Of a stretch of DNA of 64,000 nucleotides, positions 9,182 to 18,295 are shown piece after piece. The translations under genes were made by a program, and so were the position numbers. Within the stretch, counting starts at the first letter, position 1. Each line of letters opens with the position of its first letter. The DNA is from CAZEPJ01 sp964514105 (lineage in GTDB: Bacteria > Desulfobacterota > Desulfocorpusculales > Desulfocorpusculum), in contig CAZEPJ010000004.1 in the NCBI GenBank assembly GCA_964514105.1, forward strand, positions 62,001 through 126,000. The letters are read 5' to 3'. The notes below the pieces were generated by a model that ran no database searches, was not told where the DNA came from, and saw only the letters and a program-made list of their open reading frames with translations.

Positions 9182-9730
9182 TCACCGGAACATGCGCTCC
9201 TCGAACCTCAGGCTGAAGCCGCTCCCCCGGGGATCCACGTTGATGGAACGCTGATAGGTGCCCGCCAGGCGCTCGCCTGATCGCGTGGCCACGTACGCCC
9301 TGACAAACACGTCGTGGACGCCCACGTCCAGGTCGATGGCGTAGCTCTCACCCGCCTGCATGTGGAGGGGCTGGGAGGCGTTGTCCACCCACACCTCCAA
9401 GCGCCAACCCGTATGGTTGAGGAAGATCCCCTGCGTGGGATCGCCCTGGGGCGCGTACGCCCGGGGAGCCGGCGCCGGATACGACTGAGGCGGAGGCTCC
9501 GATGCCCGGCGGCTCTCGTCGATGGCCACACCGGTCAGTGCCCCCGCCAATGCCCCGGCCCCGGCCCCGATGGCAGCCCCCGTGCCTGAACCGGTCATTC
9601 CATAACCGATCAACGCGCCGCCGGCCGCCCCGATCCCCGTGGCCGCGGGGACCGAGCTGTCGTATGTCGCACATCCGCTGACCGTCAGAAGGCCTGCCAG
9701 GATCATGGTCCAAGTCGCCCTGTTCTTCAT
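9182..9730 (-). CDS. Glycine-zipper outer-membrane-type lipoprotein
   Basis: 182 aa. The start is ATG 9730, with an AAAGGAGG box 6 nt upstream. The signal peptide ends in the lipobox VSGC (Cys about residue 20). A glycine-zipper stretch (about 30-72, rich in GxxxG, with GAGAGALAGALTG) follows, then a Pro/Ala linker and a beta-rich C-terminal domain that I cannot assign. Glycine-zipper lipoproteins of the SlyB/YMGG type sit in the outer membrane. It is flanked by its own upstream gap and a downstream hairpin, so it is probably monocistronic. Confidence 0.75.
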   Translation of the reverse strand: MKNRATWTMILAGLLTVSGCATYDSSVPAATGIGAAGGALIGYGMTGSGTGAAIGAGAGALAGALTGVAIDESRRASEPPPQSYPAPAPRAYAPQGDPTQGIFLNHTGWRLEVWVDNASQPLHMQAGESYAIDLDVGVHDVFVRAYVATRSGERLAGTYQRSINVDPRGSGFSLRFEERMFR

Positions 9731-9891
9731 GGCCAACCTCCTTTCCGTTGGGTTCCCGCCATTCCTATTGACTCCCCAGGGAGCCGCTTCGATTACAGAC
9801 TACTGCCCGCGGCACGGCCCGTGCAAGTGCCCGATCTCACGGCAGCGCGGTGAATTCCTTCACATTGCGCCTCCACGGCGCGAGGACCCAT

Positions 9892-11409
9892 TCAATCGCC
9901 ACAGGCCAAAGGACCCACCACGGTGTCCAGCAGGGGGCTGGAATCGTTGAGATCGAGCCCCAGGGATCCGAGCATTTCCGTCAGGCTCCATCGATCCCCA
10001 ACCCGCCAAAGGGCTGACAGAAGGGCTCCCGCCCCCTTTTCCATGAACCACGCATCCCCGAAGATCCTTCTCAGATGTCTCCTCAGGAGAGGTTCCGCGA
10101 TCCAGGCCTGGAGATAATCGGCCGAGTAGAACTCCTCCTCCAGATCCATGAGGGCGGCTTCCGGTTCGTACACGAAGCCCGTGGCCCTCTGCAGCGTCTC
10201 GGCGTACAGGGCACCGGCCCGGCCCAGGTCGCCCCCAGCGAACAGGGCCACCTCGAACAAAAGCTTTCCCACGTATCGCCGAAACAGGTACAGGCGCTTC
10301 AACGTGCCAAAGCGGATGAGCGCCCGCATCTCCCCATCACTCAAGGTCGAGTGCTCACGCAACCAGCGGGGTTCCAAGGTCAGGTTCTGGAAGAGGAAGG
10401 CGAAGCACTCCGACAAGGCGAAGGAGCGGGGCACCTGCCTGTACACGTAGGGCAGGGCAGGGGAGGTGTAGGCGTAATGCAGGCCGTGTCCCATCTCGTG
10501 CAGCAGGGTTTCCCTGTCGGCGGAACCCCCCAGGGGCGTGACGATCACATGGATCTCCCCCGGCACGCGCAAGGGGACGCAACGCGAGGCCAGCCCCTTT
10601 TCCGGCCTCTCCTCCAAGTCCACCAGGAGCCTGCTCCCCAAAGCCTCGTCCAACCCCAGGGCCTTCAGGGTCTGCTGCAGGGCGGCCATGAGGGCTCCGC
10701 CCGGGAAGCCATGGTCAAACCTCCTCAGACCCAGCAGGTGCACGGCGTGATGCCGGCTCAGGCCGGAGAAGGGACGTCCCAAGTCGCGCTGCACCCACTC
10801 GCCCATACCCGTCCGGTACACGGCGTCGGTGACCGCCAGGAACGCCTCGCCCTGGGCCCCGAGGCGCACCAGATCGACCCCCTTTTTCTCCTCGCAGAAG
10901 GAGAGATAACTGGCATGACCGAAATCCTCGGCGAGGATGCGCAGGGTCTCGGTCCAGACCCGTCCCTTCAGCTGCGAGGCCTTGAGAAGGAGGGGACGGG
11001 CGCTATCCCCCAGGCGATCCCGACCCTGGAAATCCTGCTCTCCCATGATCCACGGTATCATCTCGGCGAGGCTGACCCGCTTTGCGTCCACGCGGAGCGC
11101 GGCGTGGCTCAGGAAGTCGTCCAGCGTCTGGTCCAACAAGAGGAGATCCATTCGAATGAACTGGCTTACACACGCGTAATACAGCCGGGCGGCCCGCTCC
11201 CGCTCTTCCGGGGCCGCCTGCGCGGTCATCCGTTCCCTGAGGAGGGCTATGGCGGGCAGGGAAAGGGCCAGAGGATGCTCCGAGAAAATGCCCCCGGTGC
11301 GCTGCCGGTGGACGAGTCCCCTCCGGACGGCAAGGCACTGGGTGTTGAGCGCCAGCACCAATTCGGCATAGTCGGCCTCCACGGCCTCTACGCATATCTC
11401 TTCGCACAT
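9892..11409 (-). CDS. M3-like zinc metallopeptidase
   Basis: About 505 aa from ATG 11409, which has AAGGA 9 nt upstream. The gluzincin motif HEMGH is at 304-308 with a probable third ligand E334 in ALSECF, as in oligoendopeptidase F/thimet-like enzymes (M3) that cut cytosolic peptides. It is shorter than typical PepF (about 600 aa). No signal peptide is visible. The frame stays open up to 11727, but that part is Arg/Pro/Gly-rich, lacks family similarity and looks like non-coding GC-rich DNA. Confidence 0.75.
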   Translation of the reverse strand: MCEEICVEAVEADYAELVLALNTQCLAVRRGLVHRQRTGGIFSEHPLALSLPAIALLRERMTAQAAPEERERAARLYYACVSQFIRMDLLLLDQTLDDFLSHAALRVDAKRVSLAEMIPWIMGEQDFQGRDRLGDSARPLLLKASQLKGRVWTETLRILAEDFGHASYLSFCEEKKGVDLVRLGAQGEAFLAVTDAVYRTGMGEWVQRDLGRPFSGLSRHHAVHLLGLRRFDHGFPGGALMAALQQTLKALGLDEALGSRLLVDLEERPEKGLASRCVPLRVPGEIHVIVTPLGGSADRETLLHEMGHGLHYAYTSPALPYVYRQVPRSFALSECFAFLFQNLTLEPRWLREHSTLSDGEMRALIRFGTLKRLYLFRRYVGKLLFEVALFAGGDLGRAGALYAETLQRATGFVYEPEAALMDLEEEFYSADYLQAWIAEPLLRRHLRRIFGDAWFMEKGAGALLSALWRVGDRWSLTEMLGSLGLDLNDSSPLLDTVVGPLACGD

Positions 11410-11831
11410 GCATCGGGATCCTTTGGAGGCGCGCCCTCCGCCCTGCTTTGGCGGAAGCGCCATGTAAACAGTATACCCGTCCCGTGCAGGAAAGGGAGCT
11501 TTGCCGGAAGAAGCCTCGGGTTGCAAGGGCAGCCCCTTGCCCCCGAAACCTCCTCCTGCAGGAGATCGATCGGCCAGCGATGGTGTGCGGGCAGGCACGG
11601 GTGGGAACCCCCGCGCCCCTTCGATGGCGATTCGGCGGGCCTCGCAAAGGGGGACCTCCACCGCCTGCGAGGGCCGTCGGGTGATGGCCAAGGCGTCGAG
11701 CCTGGGGAAGGCGAATCCCACGGTCAACCGCCAACCGGAACCGAACAGAGATTCCCGGGCCGGGGCATTCCTTGTGGCAGGTTGCCCCGTGTGCTATAAG
11801 GGGCCATCTCCTCGAGGATCGGGGGTCGCCC
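11410..11831. other. Divergent intergenic region, 422 nt
   Basis: The region between the minus-strand peptidase and the plus-strand ModE-like gene. I see a minus-strand -10-like TATACT (plus 11470-11475) that would give a 5' leader of roughly 55 nt for the peptidase, and a good plus-strand promoter at 11772-11800. No RNA gene or repeat is recognisable in the rest. Confidence 0.45.
11772..11800 (+). promoter_or_regulatory. Sigma-70-type promoter of the ModE-like gene
   Basis: TTGTGG (11772-11777), a 17-nt spacer, then TATAAG (11795-11800). The predicted start of transcription lies about 25 nt before ATG 11832. Confidence 0.6.
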
Positions 11832-12161
11832 ATGGGCGTCAAAGTCCAGTTCTGGCTTGAGAAGGACGGGGAGCTGATCCTGGGAAGCGGGAGGAGGGAT
11901 CTCCTGCGCATGATCCGGGAACTGGGCTCTCTCAATCGGGCCGCCAAGACGCTCTCCATGTCCTACCGGGCCGCCTGGGGAAAGATCCGCGACACGGAAA
12001 GGAGCCTGGGCTGGAAACTGGTGGAGATCTCGGGTCGCAGGCGCCACATGACGCTGACGCCCAGGGCCGAAGACCTCTTGGAGAGATACCGTCTCTTTGA
12101 AGAGGAAGCCAGCGAGGCCGTGCGACAGGTCTTCAGGAGGCGTTTCCCGGATGGGTTGTAG
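11832..12161 (+). CDS. ModE-type winged-helix regulator, DNA-binding domain only
   Basis: 109 aa. The pattern GSGRRDLLRMIRELGSLNRAAK then SYRAAWGKI matches the N-terminal LysR-like winged helix of ModE (molybdate regulator) and its short stand-alone relatives. The C-terminal TOBE/molybdate-binding domains are absent; the protein ends 40 residues after the HTH. Short ModE-like proteins often regulate molybdate uptake or molybdoenzymes, but no mod transporter is adjacent here. The 3' end overlaps convergent tlyA by 29 nt. The HTH call is firm, the effector unknown. Confidence 0.75.
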   Translation: MGVKVQFWLEKDGELILGSGRRDLLRMIRELGSLNRAAKTLSMSYRAAWGKIRDTERSLGWKLVEISGRRRHMTLTPRAEDLLERYRLFEEEASEAVRQVFRRRFPDGL

Positions 12162-12912
12162 GGGCCTCTCCCGTCTCACGGAAGAGGAGGAAGTATTCGC
12201 GGTTCCCCTTGGGCCCCAAGATGGGAGAAGAAAAGGGAGGGGACACCGCCATCCCCCATTGCTCGCCCAACGCCGCGATCTCCCGGACGATCCGCTCCCG
12301 CAGGCCGGCGTCTCTCACCACGCCTCCCTTGCCCACCTCCCCCCGGCCCACCTCGAACTGGGGTTTGACCAGTGCCACCATCTCGCGGGGGGGGCTCAGG
12401 AGCCGCTTCACCGCGGGGAGGACCAGCCGCAGGCTGATGAACGAGACGTCCACAACGGCGAGGTCCGGGGCCTCGGGCAGCGACTCCGGCTTCAGGTGTC
12501 GCACATTGCACCGCTCCAGGACGACCACCCGAGGGTCGTTGCGTATCTTGAGGTCGAGCTGACCATAGCCGACGTCGACGGCGTAGACCCGAACGGCCCC
12601 TCGCTGGAGCAGGACATCCGTGAACCCCCCGGTGGAGGCGCCGACGTCCAACACCACCCGCCCGGTCGCCTGGACCCGGAAATGCTCCAGGGCCGCGTCC
12701 AGCTTTATCCCACCGCGACTGACGAAGGGAGGGGGAGGGGCGGCGAGGCGAAGGGATGCCTCGACCGCCACCAATCGGCCTGGCTTCCCGGCCGGGATGC
12801 CGTTGACCTCGACGGCCCCCGACAGGATCAGGGCGTGGGCTTGCTCCCGCGACCTGGCGAGCCCCCGAAGGAGTACCAGCTTGTCCAGACGTTCTCTCTT
12901 GGACGGAGTCAT
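12133..12912 (-). CDS. tlyA: TlyA-family rRNA 2'-O-methyltransferase/hemolysin-like
   Basis: 259 aa. An S4 RNA-binding domain (about 4-62) is followed by an FtsJ-like Rossmann domain. The SAM site DVGASTGGFT is at 89-98, and the K-D-K-E set is visible as K70 (SRGGIK), D155 (VVDVSF), K183 and E187 (LVKPQFE). TlyA methylates ribosomal RNA, and some members have been described as hemolysins. It is the last gene of the xseB-ispA-dxs-tlyA operon, 9 nt after dxs. Confidence 0.9.
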   Translation of the reverse strand: MTPSKRERLDKLVLLRGLARSREQAHALILSGAVEVNGIPAGKPGRLVAVEASLRLAAPPPPFVSRGGIKLDAALEHFRVQATGRVVLDVGASTGGFTDVLLQRGAVRVYAVDVGYGQLDLKIRNDPRVVVLERCNVRHLKPESLPEAPDLAVVDVSFISLRLVLPAVKRLLSPPREMVALVKPQFEVGRGEVGKGGVVRDAGLRERIVREIAALGEQWGMAVSPPFSSPILGPKGNREYFLLFRETGEAPTTHPGNAS

Positions 12913-12921
12913 CCGGATGGG

Positions 12922-14850
12922 TCAACCGCCTGCGGCGCCACGGTGGGCCACAGGCCTCAGGGCGGGACGCTCCAACCATGCGAAGACCGATTGGACGATC
13001 CCGCGGGCATCGATGCCCAATCGGGCCCGCAGCTCATCCTGGGTCCCGTGCTCTACGAACATGTCCGGGACGCCCAGACGGCGAACCTCCACGTCTCCCA
13101 GCAGGGAACGGCGATCGTTGACCAGTTCCAGAACGGCGCTGCCGAACCCCCCCGCCAGTGCGTTTTCCTCCACGGTGAGGACCCTGGGGACGCGCCGGAT
13201 CAGGGGTAGGAGGGCCGCCTCATCCAGCGGTTTGATGAAACGGGCATTGACCACGGCAGCTTCAATCCCGTGCCGGGCCAGGATGTCCGCGGCCTCTTGG
13301 GCCGGATGCACGGCGGATCCCACCGCCAGGATGATCAGCGCGTCTCCCTCCCGCAGAAGCTCCGACTGCCCGACCTCCAGGGGCGGGATGTTCCCGTCGT
13401 AGAGCGACACCCCCACCCCCTGGCCCCGGGGATAGCGCATGGCGCAGGGGTGCCCGCAGTCCAGTGCGGTGACCAGCATGCGTTGAAGTTCGGCCTCGTC
13501 CTTGGGGGCCATGAGGATCATGTTGGGGATGTGGCGCAGATAGGACAGGTCGAACAGACCGTGGTGGGTCGGCCCGTCCTCGCCCACGATCCCGCTCCGG
13601 TCCATGGCGAAGGTGACCGGCAGGTCCTGAAGGCATACGTCGTGAAGTACTTGGTCGTAGGCGCGCTGGAGAAAGGTGGAGTACACGGCCACTACGGGTT
13701 TGAGACCCCGGGACGCCAGGCCCGCAGCCAGGGTCACGCCGTGCTGTTCGGCGATCCCCACGTCGTAGAACCGCTCGGGAAACGTCTTGGAGAACGCCTC
13801 GAGTCCCGTTCCCTGGGGCATGGCAGCGGTCACCGCCACGATCCGCTCGTCCTCCCAGGCGAGATCCAGCATGGTCTTCCCGAACACCGCCGTGTACGAG
13901 GGATAACGATCCCGGCTCAGGGGCTTGCCCGTGTCGGGATCGAAGGGCCCCAGTCCGTGAAACCGGGTCGGATCTTCCTCCGCTGGCGGGTACCCCTTGC
14001 CCTTCTTCGTGAAGACGTGCACGAGGATGGGTCCCTTGAGCTGTTTGACGTTTCGCAGCGTCTCCACCAGAAGGCGCATGCGATGCCCGTCCAGGGGGCC
14101 CACGTAGTTGAAGCCCAGCTCCTCGAACAACAGCCCCGGTGTGATCATCCCCTTGGCGTATTCCTCCCAGCGCTTGACCAGTCGGCTCACGGAGCCGCCC
14201 ACGCCCGGGAGCGTCTTGAGAAAGCTCTTGACGTCGTCGCGCAAGCGGGTGAAGAGCTGTCCCGTGAGGATCCGGTTGAGATAGGAGGACAGGGCCCCCA
14301 CGTTGGACGAAATGGACATCTCGTTGTCGTTGAGCACGACGATGAGATCGCGGTCCAGACTGCCGGCGTGGTTCAGGGCCTCCAGGGCCATCCCGGCAGT
14401 GAGGGAGCCGTCCCCGATGATGGCGACCACCTTCCCGTCCTCCCCTTTGCGAGAGAGGGCCTCCGCCATGCCCAATGCGGCAGAGATGGAGGTGCTGCTG
14501 TGGCCCACATCGAAGGTGTCGTACTCGCTCTCCTGCCTCTTGGGGAAACCGCTCAGACCGCCCATCTGCCGCAGGGAGCCGAAGGTCTCCTTGCGGCCCG
14601 TGAGCAGCTTGTGGGTGTAGCACTGATGGCCCACGTCCCAAACGAGCAGGTCCTTGGGGGTATCGAACACGTAGTGGAGAGCCAGCGTCAGTTCAACCAC
14701 GCCCAGGTTGGAGGCCAAATGGCCCCCATTTTTGGCCACGATGGCCACCAGCTCCCGCCGGATCTCCGCGGCCAGGGTCTTGAGGTCGGCGATCTCCATC
14801 TCCCGAAGGTCGGAGGGTTGTCGGATTCGATCCAGCCAGCGCGTTTCCAT
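12922..14850 (-). CDS. dxs: 1-deoxy-D-xylulose-5-phosphate synthase
   Basis: 642 aa, close to the 620 of E. coli. It makes DXP from pyruvate and glyceraldehyde-3-phosphate with thiamine diphosphate, the first step of the MEP isoprenoid pathway. Visible features are the catalytic-His segment VWDVGHQCYTHK, the ThDP/Mg motif GDGSLTAG continuing to NDNEMSIS, and the transketolase pyrimidine domain with DRSGIVGEDGPTHHG. ATG 14850 fits. It lies in an operon with ispA, which uses the products of the pathway. Confidence 0.96.
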   Translation of the reverse strand: METRWLDRIRQPSDLREMEIADLKTLAAEIRRELVAIVAKNGGHLASNLGVVELTLALHYVFDTPKDLLVWDVGHQCYTHKLLTGRKETFGSLRQMGGLSGFPKRQESEYDTFDVGHSSTSISAALGMAEALSRKGEDGKVVAIIGDGSLTAGMALEALNHAGSLDRDLIVVLNDNEMSISSNVGALSSYLNRILTGQLFTRLRDDVKSFLKTLPGVGGSVSRLVKRWEEYAKGMITPGLLFEELGFNYVGPLDGHRMRLLVETLRNVKQLKGPILVHVFTKKGKGYPPAEEDPTRFHGLGPFDPDTGKPLSRDRYPSYTAVFGKTMLDLAWEDERIVAVTAAMPQGTGLEAFSKTFPERFYDVGIAEQHGVTLAAGLASRGLKPVVAVYSTFLQRAYDQVLHDVCLQDLPVTFAMDRSGIVGEDGPTHHGLFDLSYLRHIPNMILMAPKDEAELQRMLVTALDCGHPCAMRYPRGQGVGVSLYDGNIPPLEVGQSELLREGDALIILAVGSAVHPAQEAADILARHGIEAAVVNARFIKPLDEAALLPLIRRVPRVLTVEENALAGGFGSAVLELVNDRRSLLGDVEVRRLGVPDMFVEHGTQDELRARLGIDARGIVQSVFAWLERPALRPVAHRGAAGG

Positions 14851-14890
14851 GATCGCCGATCAGCCTCTCACAATCCGTTGCACCCGGGAT

Positions 14891-15781
14891 TCAGTGGTCT
14901 CGACTGGCCACGTACCGGGCGATCTCCCGCAAAGGTTCACAGCGCTGATCCAGGGACGCCAGGGATGCGACGGCCTCGTCCACCAGTTCCCGCAATCTGG
15001 CCCTGCTCCTGTCCACGCCGAACAGGGCGGGATACGTGAGCTTTCCCCTGGCCGCGTCGCTCTTGACCGACTTGCCCAGCTTCTCCGGGTCCCCTTCGAC
15101 GTTGAGAAGGTCGTCCCGCACCTGAAAGGCCAAACCGAGGGCATCGCCGTACCGCGTGAACCGCTGGAGGAGTTCCTCTCCGGCGCCGGCCAGAATGCCA
15201 CCGGTGCGAACCGCGGCCCGGATGAGCGCCCCGGTCTTGCGGGTGTGGATGTACTCCAGGAGGCCGGCCTCGGGGGCCTTCCCCTCCGAGGAGACATCCA
15301 CGGCCTGTCCTCCCACCATTCCGTCGGCCCCGGCGGCATGGGCCAGTTCGGCTGTCGCGCGAAGGACGGCCTGCGGATGAAGATGCCCCCGGGGGTTGTC
15401 GGCGGCGATAAGCCCGAAGGCCTCCGTCAACAGGGCGTCGCCTGCGAGGATGGCCACCGCCTCCCCGAAGACGACGTGGTTGGTGGGCCTGCCCCGCCGT
15501 ACCGTGTCGTCGTCCATTGGTGGGAGGTCGTCGTGGATGAGGGAGTAGGTGTGGATCATCTCCAGGGCGCAGGCAAAGGGCATGCAGGCCCCCACGTCTC
15601 CGCCCGAGGCCTCCGCGGCGGCCAGATGCAGGATGGGCCGGATCCGCTTGCCGCCCGCCAGGAGGGAATAACGCATGGCCTCGTGCAACACGGCCGCATG
15701 CCCGTCGCGGGGGGGCATGAACGCTTGGAGGGCATCGTCGATCAGTCGCTTTCTGTCAACAAGGTACTGCTTCAGATCCAT
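14891..15781 (-). CDS. ispA: Polyprenyl (farnesyl/geranylgeranyl) diphosphate synthase
   Basis: 296 aa. The first Asp-rich motif DDLPPMD is at 84-90 and the second, starting DDLLN, at 223-231. Lys/Arg substrate contacts (GGKRIRP at 43-49) and RRGRPTNH are conserved. It condenses IPP with allylic diphosphates. Short-chain FPP or GGPP synthesis is likely from the size and operon, but chain length cannot be fixed by eye. Confidence 0.92.
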   Translation of the reverse strand: MDLKQYLVDRKRLIDDALQAFMPPRDGHAAVLHEAMRYSLLAGGKRIRPILHLAAAEASGGDVGACMPFACALEMIHTYSLIHDDLPPMDDDTVRRGRPTNHVVFGEAVAILAGDALLTEAFGLIAADNPRGHLHPQAVLRATAELAHAAGADGMVGGQAVDVSSEGKAPEAGLLEYIHTRKTGALIRAAVRTGGILAGAGEELLQRFTRYGDALGLAFQVRDDLLNVEGDPEKLGKSVKSDAARGKLTYPALFGVDRSRARLRELVDEAVASLASLDQRCEPLREIARYVASRDH

Positions 15782-15799
15782 CCACTTCCCCGTTCCCCA

Positions 15800-16033
15800 T
15801 CACTCGCCGGCATCTTCCTCCAAAGGCCGTGTCCGGAGCTCACCTCCGGGGCTCCGCAGGAGCAGCTCCACCTTCTTGTCCGCCTCGTCAAGTTTCCGGG
15901 TGCAGTGGGTGACCATCCCGATCCCCCTCTCGAAGAGCTGGAGCGATTCCTCCAGGGGGCGGTCCCCCTTTTCCAGTGCCTGGACGATGGCCTTGAGTTC
16001 CTCCAGGGCATCCTCGAAGGTCGGTCCTTCCAC
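15800..16033 (-). CDS. xseB: Exodeoxyribonuclease VII small subunit
   Basis: 77 aa, the usual size. The conserved FEDALEELKAIVQALEKGD, LEESLQLFERG, and the helical C-terminus with VELLL are XseB features. The start is GTG 16033, with GGAG 8 nt upstream. The large subunit gene xseA, often directly upstream in this operon, is not here; xseB is the promoter-proximal gene. Confidence 0.92.
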   Translation of the reverse strand: MEGPTFEDALEELKAIVQALEKGDRPLEESLQLFERGIGMVTHCTRKLDEADKKVELLLRSPGGELRTRPLEEDAGE

Positions 16034-16063
16034 GTCCCGGGCTCCATGAGGTTTGATCCTAGG

Positions 16064-16091
16064 AGTGTATCTGATTCTCGCTCCATGTCAA
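16064..16091 (-). promoter_or_regulatory. Promoter of the xseB-ispA-dxs-tlyA operon
   Basis: On the minus strand: TTGACA (plus 16086-16091), 16-nt spacer, TACACT (plus 16064-16069). Transcription would start about 24 nt before the GTG of xseB. Confidence 0.7.
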
Positions 16092-16128
16092 TCTCCTCGG
16101 GCGCCAAAGCCGCCGGGGGGAGGGCTGC

Positions 16129-16157
16129 TTGACATGGCCCGGGGGCGCGGCTATGGT
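16129..16157 (+). promoter_or_regulatory. Promoter of the dehydrogenase operon
   Basis: TTGACA (16129-16134), 17-nt spacer, TATGGT (16152-16157). The predicted transcription start falls at about 16164, where an in-frame ATG stands, so a leaderless or very short-leader message is possible. Confidence 0.7.
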
Positions 16158-16190
16158 GGCCAAATGTCTCGGCCCACGATGCAGACGACC

Positions 16191-17186
16191 ATGCGAGCAG
16201 CGGTCTTGACGGAGCACGGGGACCTGGAGGTACGAGAAGTGGCTCGGCCAGCGGCTGGGCCCGATGACTTGCTCGTGCGGGTCGGCGCCTGCGGACTTTG
16301 CGGAAGCGACCTGTTCAAGCTCAGGAACGGGAGCGTGCCGCCGGGCACGGTCCTCGGCCACGAGGTCGTGGGGGTGGTGGAGCGGTGTCCCACCGCATTC
16401 ATGGGGGCGTTCCCCCGGGGTACGCGGGTGACCGTCTCCAACCACGTCCCGTGCGGGTCATGCGACCTTTGTGCCAGGGGCAAGATCTCCATGTGCCGAC
16501 TGTTTCAGAGCTCCCGCTTCGACCCCGGGGGCTTCGCCGAATGGATCCGGATCCCAGCCACCCACCTCCCCCATGCGGTCATGCCGATCCCCCGGACGCT
16601 CTCGGACGAGGAGGCCCTGTTTGCCGAACCCCTGGGGTGTTGTCTGAGGGGTTTGGAGCGCTGGGGTTCGCGGCCAGGAGATCGTGTCCTGGTCATCGGG
16701 CTAGGGCCGGTGGGACTCCTCATGGTCCTACTCCTCAAGTGGATGGGGGCGCAACCCATGGGCGTGGATCCCGTCGGAGAGAGAAGGGCTGAGGCGCAGG
16801 GGCGGGGGTGCGTGATGACCGTTCCCCCGGAGGAGGTCGGGGATCTGCCCGTCGCGCAGGGCGTTGTCCTCACGTCGTGCAGCGAAGCGACGCTGGCCAT
16901 GGCCACCGCCCGGGTTGAAGACGGCGGGTGGATCGGGCTGTTTGCCGGTCCGCGACGGGATATGCCGCTTTCCTTTTCCTTTCAGACCCTGTATCGCAGG
17001 GAGGTGGATCTGATCCCTGCGTACTCCACGGGGCCGCTCCACATGGCCCAAGCCCTCTCACTCCTGGAAGAAGGGAGGATCGATGTCCGCGGCCTCATCT
17101 CCCATCGGTTTCCCATGGAGGAGATCCAGCGGGCCGTGGACCTGGCGGAATCCCGGGGAGGCCTCAAAGCCGTGCTGCGATTCTGA
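16191..17186 (+). CDS. Zinc-dependent medium-chain alcohol/polyol dehydrogenase
   Basis: About 331 aa. Catalytic-zinc segments CGLCGSD and GHEVVG, the structural-zinc loop CGSCDLCARGKISMC with four Cys, and a Rossmann site GLGPVG are all present. The family (Zn-MDR; sorbitol/threonine-type) oxidises alcohols with NAD(P). The start ATG 16191 matches the usual N-terminus MRAAVL. ATG 16164 is possible and would coincide with the predicted transcript start. It is the first gene of a plus-strand trio with a second dehydrogenase and a CoA-binding protein. The substrate is unknown. Confidence 0.85.
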   Translation: MRAAVLTEHGDLEVREVARPAAGPDDLLVRVGACGLCGSDLFKLRNGSVPPGTVLGHEVVGVVERCPTAFMGAFPRGTRVTVSNHVPCGSCDLCARGKISMCRLFQSSRFDPGGFAEWIRIPATHLPHAVMPIPRTLSDEEALFAEPLGCCLRGLERWGSRPGDRVLVIGLGPVGLLMVLLLKWMGAQPMGVDPVGERRAEAQGRGCVMTVPPEEVGDLPVAQGVVLTSCSEATLAMATARVEDGGWIGLFAGPRRDMPLSFSFQTLYRREVDLIPAYSTGPLHMAQALSLLEEGRIDVRGLISHRFPMEEIQRAVDLAESRGGLKAVLRF

Positions 17187-17207
17187 AGAGGTCGCGGATA
17201 GGTGCCC

Positions 17208-18242
17208 ATGAAATCCGCCCTGTTGTACGGAAAAGAGGATCTTCGCATCGAGGAGGTGGCGGTTCCCCGTCCGGGGCCGGGAGAGGTGTTGGTTCGAGTG
17301 CGGGTGGCCCTGACCTGCGGCACGGACTTGAAGACCTACCGAAGGGGGGGGCACGTGATGATCCCGCGGCTCCCTTCCCCGTTCGGGCATGAATTCGCCG
17401 GGGTGATCGAGTCCACAGGGGACGGGGTGGAAGGATTCCGATCTGGGGAACCCGTGGTGGCCGCCAACTCGGCGCCCTGCCTTCGCTGCGAGTACTGCAA
17501 GGCCGGACGACCCAACCTATGTGAGGATCTGGCGTTCCTCAACGGGGCCTATGCCGAGTTCATCCGGGTGCCGGCCTCCATCGTTGGATGCAACCTCTAC
17601 CGTCTCTCCCGCGGGATGGAGTTCGCCCTGGCCGCTCTCACGGAGCCCTTGGCCTGCGTTCTTCACGGTCTGGAGCGCTGCCAGGTTCAGATGGGACAGA
17701 CGGTCTGCGTCATCGGGTTGGGCCCCATCGGGCTCATGTTCGTGGCCCTGGCCCGGCACAAGGGCGCCCGGGTGATCGCGGTGGGCCGGAGCCCCATGAA
17801 GCTGGAGAGGGCCGTGACCCTGGGGGCGTTCACGTCCATCAGCATGGACGCGGTGGGAGAGCTGGAGCAGCGGGTGAGGGAGCACACGCCGGGCGGGAAG
17901 GGGCCCGATCTGGTAGTGGAGGCCGTGGGACTTCCCCAGGTGTGGGAGATGGCCCTGTCCCTGGTCAAGAAGGGGGGACTGGTGAACTTGTTCGGCGGCT
18001 GTGCCCGGGGAACGATTGCCCGGGTGGATGCCCACCGCCTGCATTACGAGGAGAAATCCATCATCAGCGTGTTCCATCACACACCTCACTTCGTGGCCAT
18101 GGCCGTCCGGCTCCTGGAAGCGGGCGTCCTTCGCGTCCAGGACCTGGTGACCCATCGGCTCTCCCTGGGCGATCTTCCCCTTGCATTCCACTACATGGAG
18201 AGCCAGAGGGCCATCAAGGTCGCCATCGAGTTTCCGGAATGA
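17208..18242 (+). CDS. Second zinc-dependent medium-chain dehydrogenase
   Basis: About 344 aa. CGTD and GHEF (catalytic zinc), CLRCEYCKAGRPNLC (structural zinc) and GLGPIG (nucleotide fold) are seen. It is clearly homologous to its upstream neighbour but not a recent copy. The start ATG 17208 is preferred to GTG 17202. It starts 21 nt after the first dehydrogenase, so both are one operon. The two may act on one substrate as different steps or as a hetero-oligomer; the sequence does not decide. Confidence 0.85.
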   Translation: MKSALLYGKEDLRIEEVAVPRPGPGEVLVRVRVALTCGTDLKTYRRGGHVMIPRLPSPFGHEFAGVIESTGDGVEGFRSGEPVVAANSAPCLRCEYCKAGRPNLCEDLAFLNGAYAEFIRVPASIVGCNLYRLSRGMEFALAALTEPLACVLHGLERCQVQMGQTVCVIGLGPIGLMFVALARHKGARVIAVGRSPMKLERAVTLGAFTSISMDAVGELEQRVREHTPGGKGPDLVVEAVGLPQVWEMALSLVKKGGLVNLFGGCARGTIARVDAHRLHYEEKSIISVFHHTPHFVAMAVRLLEAGVLRVQDLVTHRLSLGDLPLAFHYMESQRAIKVAIEFPE

Positions 18243-18295
18243 CGGGGGGAGGGGCCGTTGCCTTCCGATCCGCCCGAGGCATTTGGAGGAGATCC

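Noticed and set aside
11410..11727. N-terminal extension of the M3-like peptidase frame
   Set aside because: Open frame continues but is Arg/Pro/Gly-rich without family similarity, and a good RBS stands before ATG 11409.
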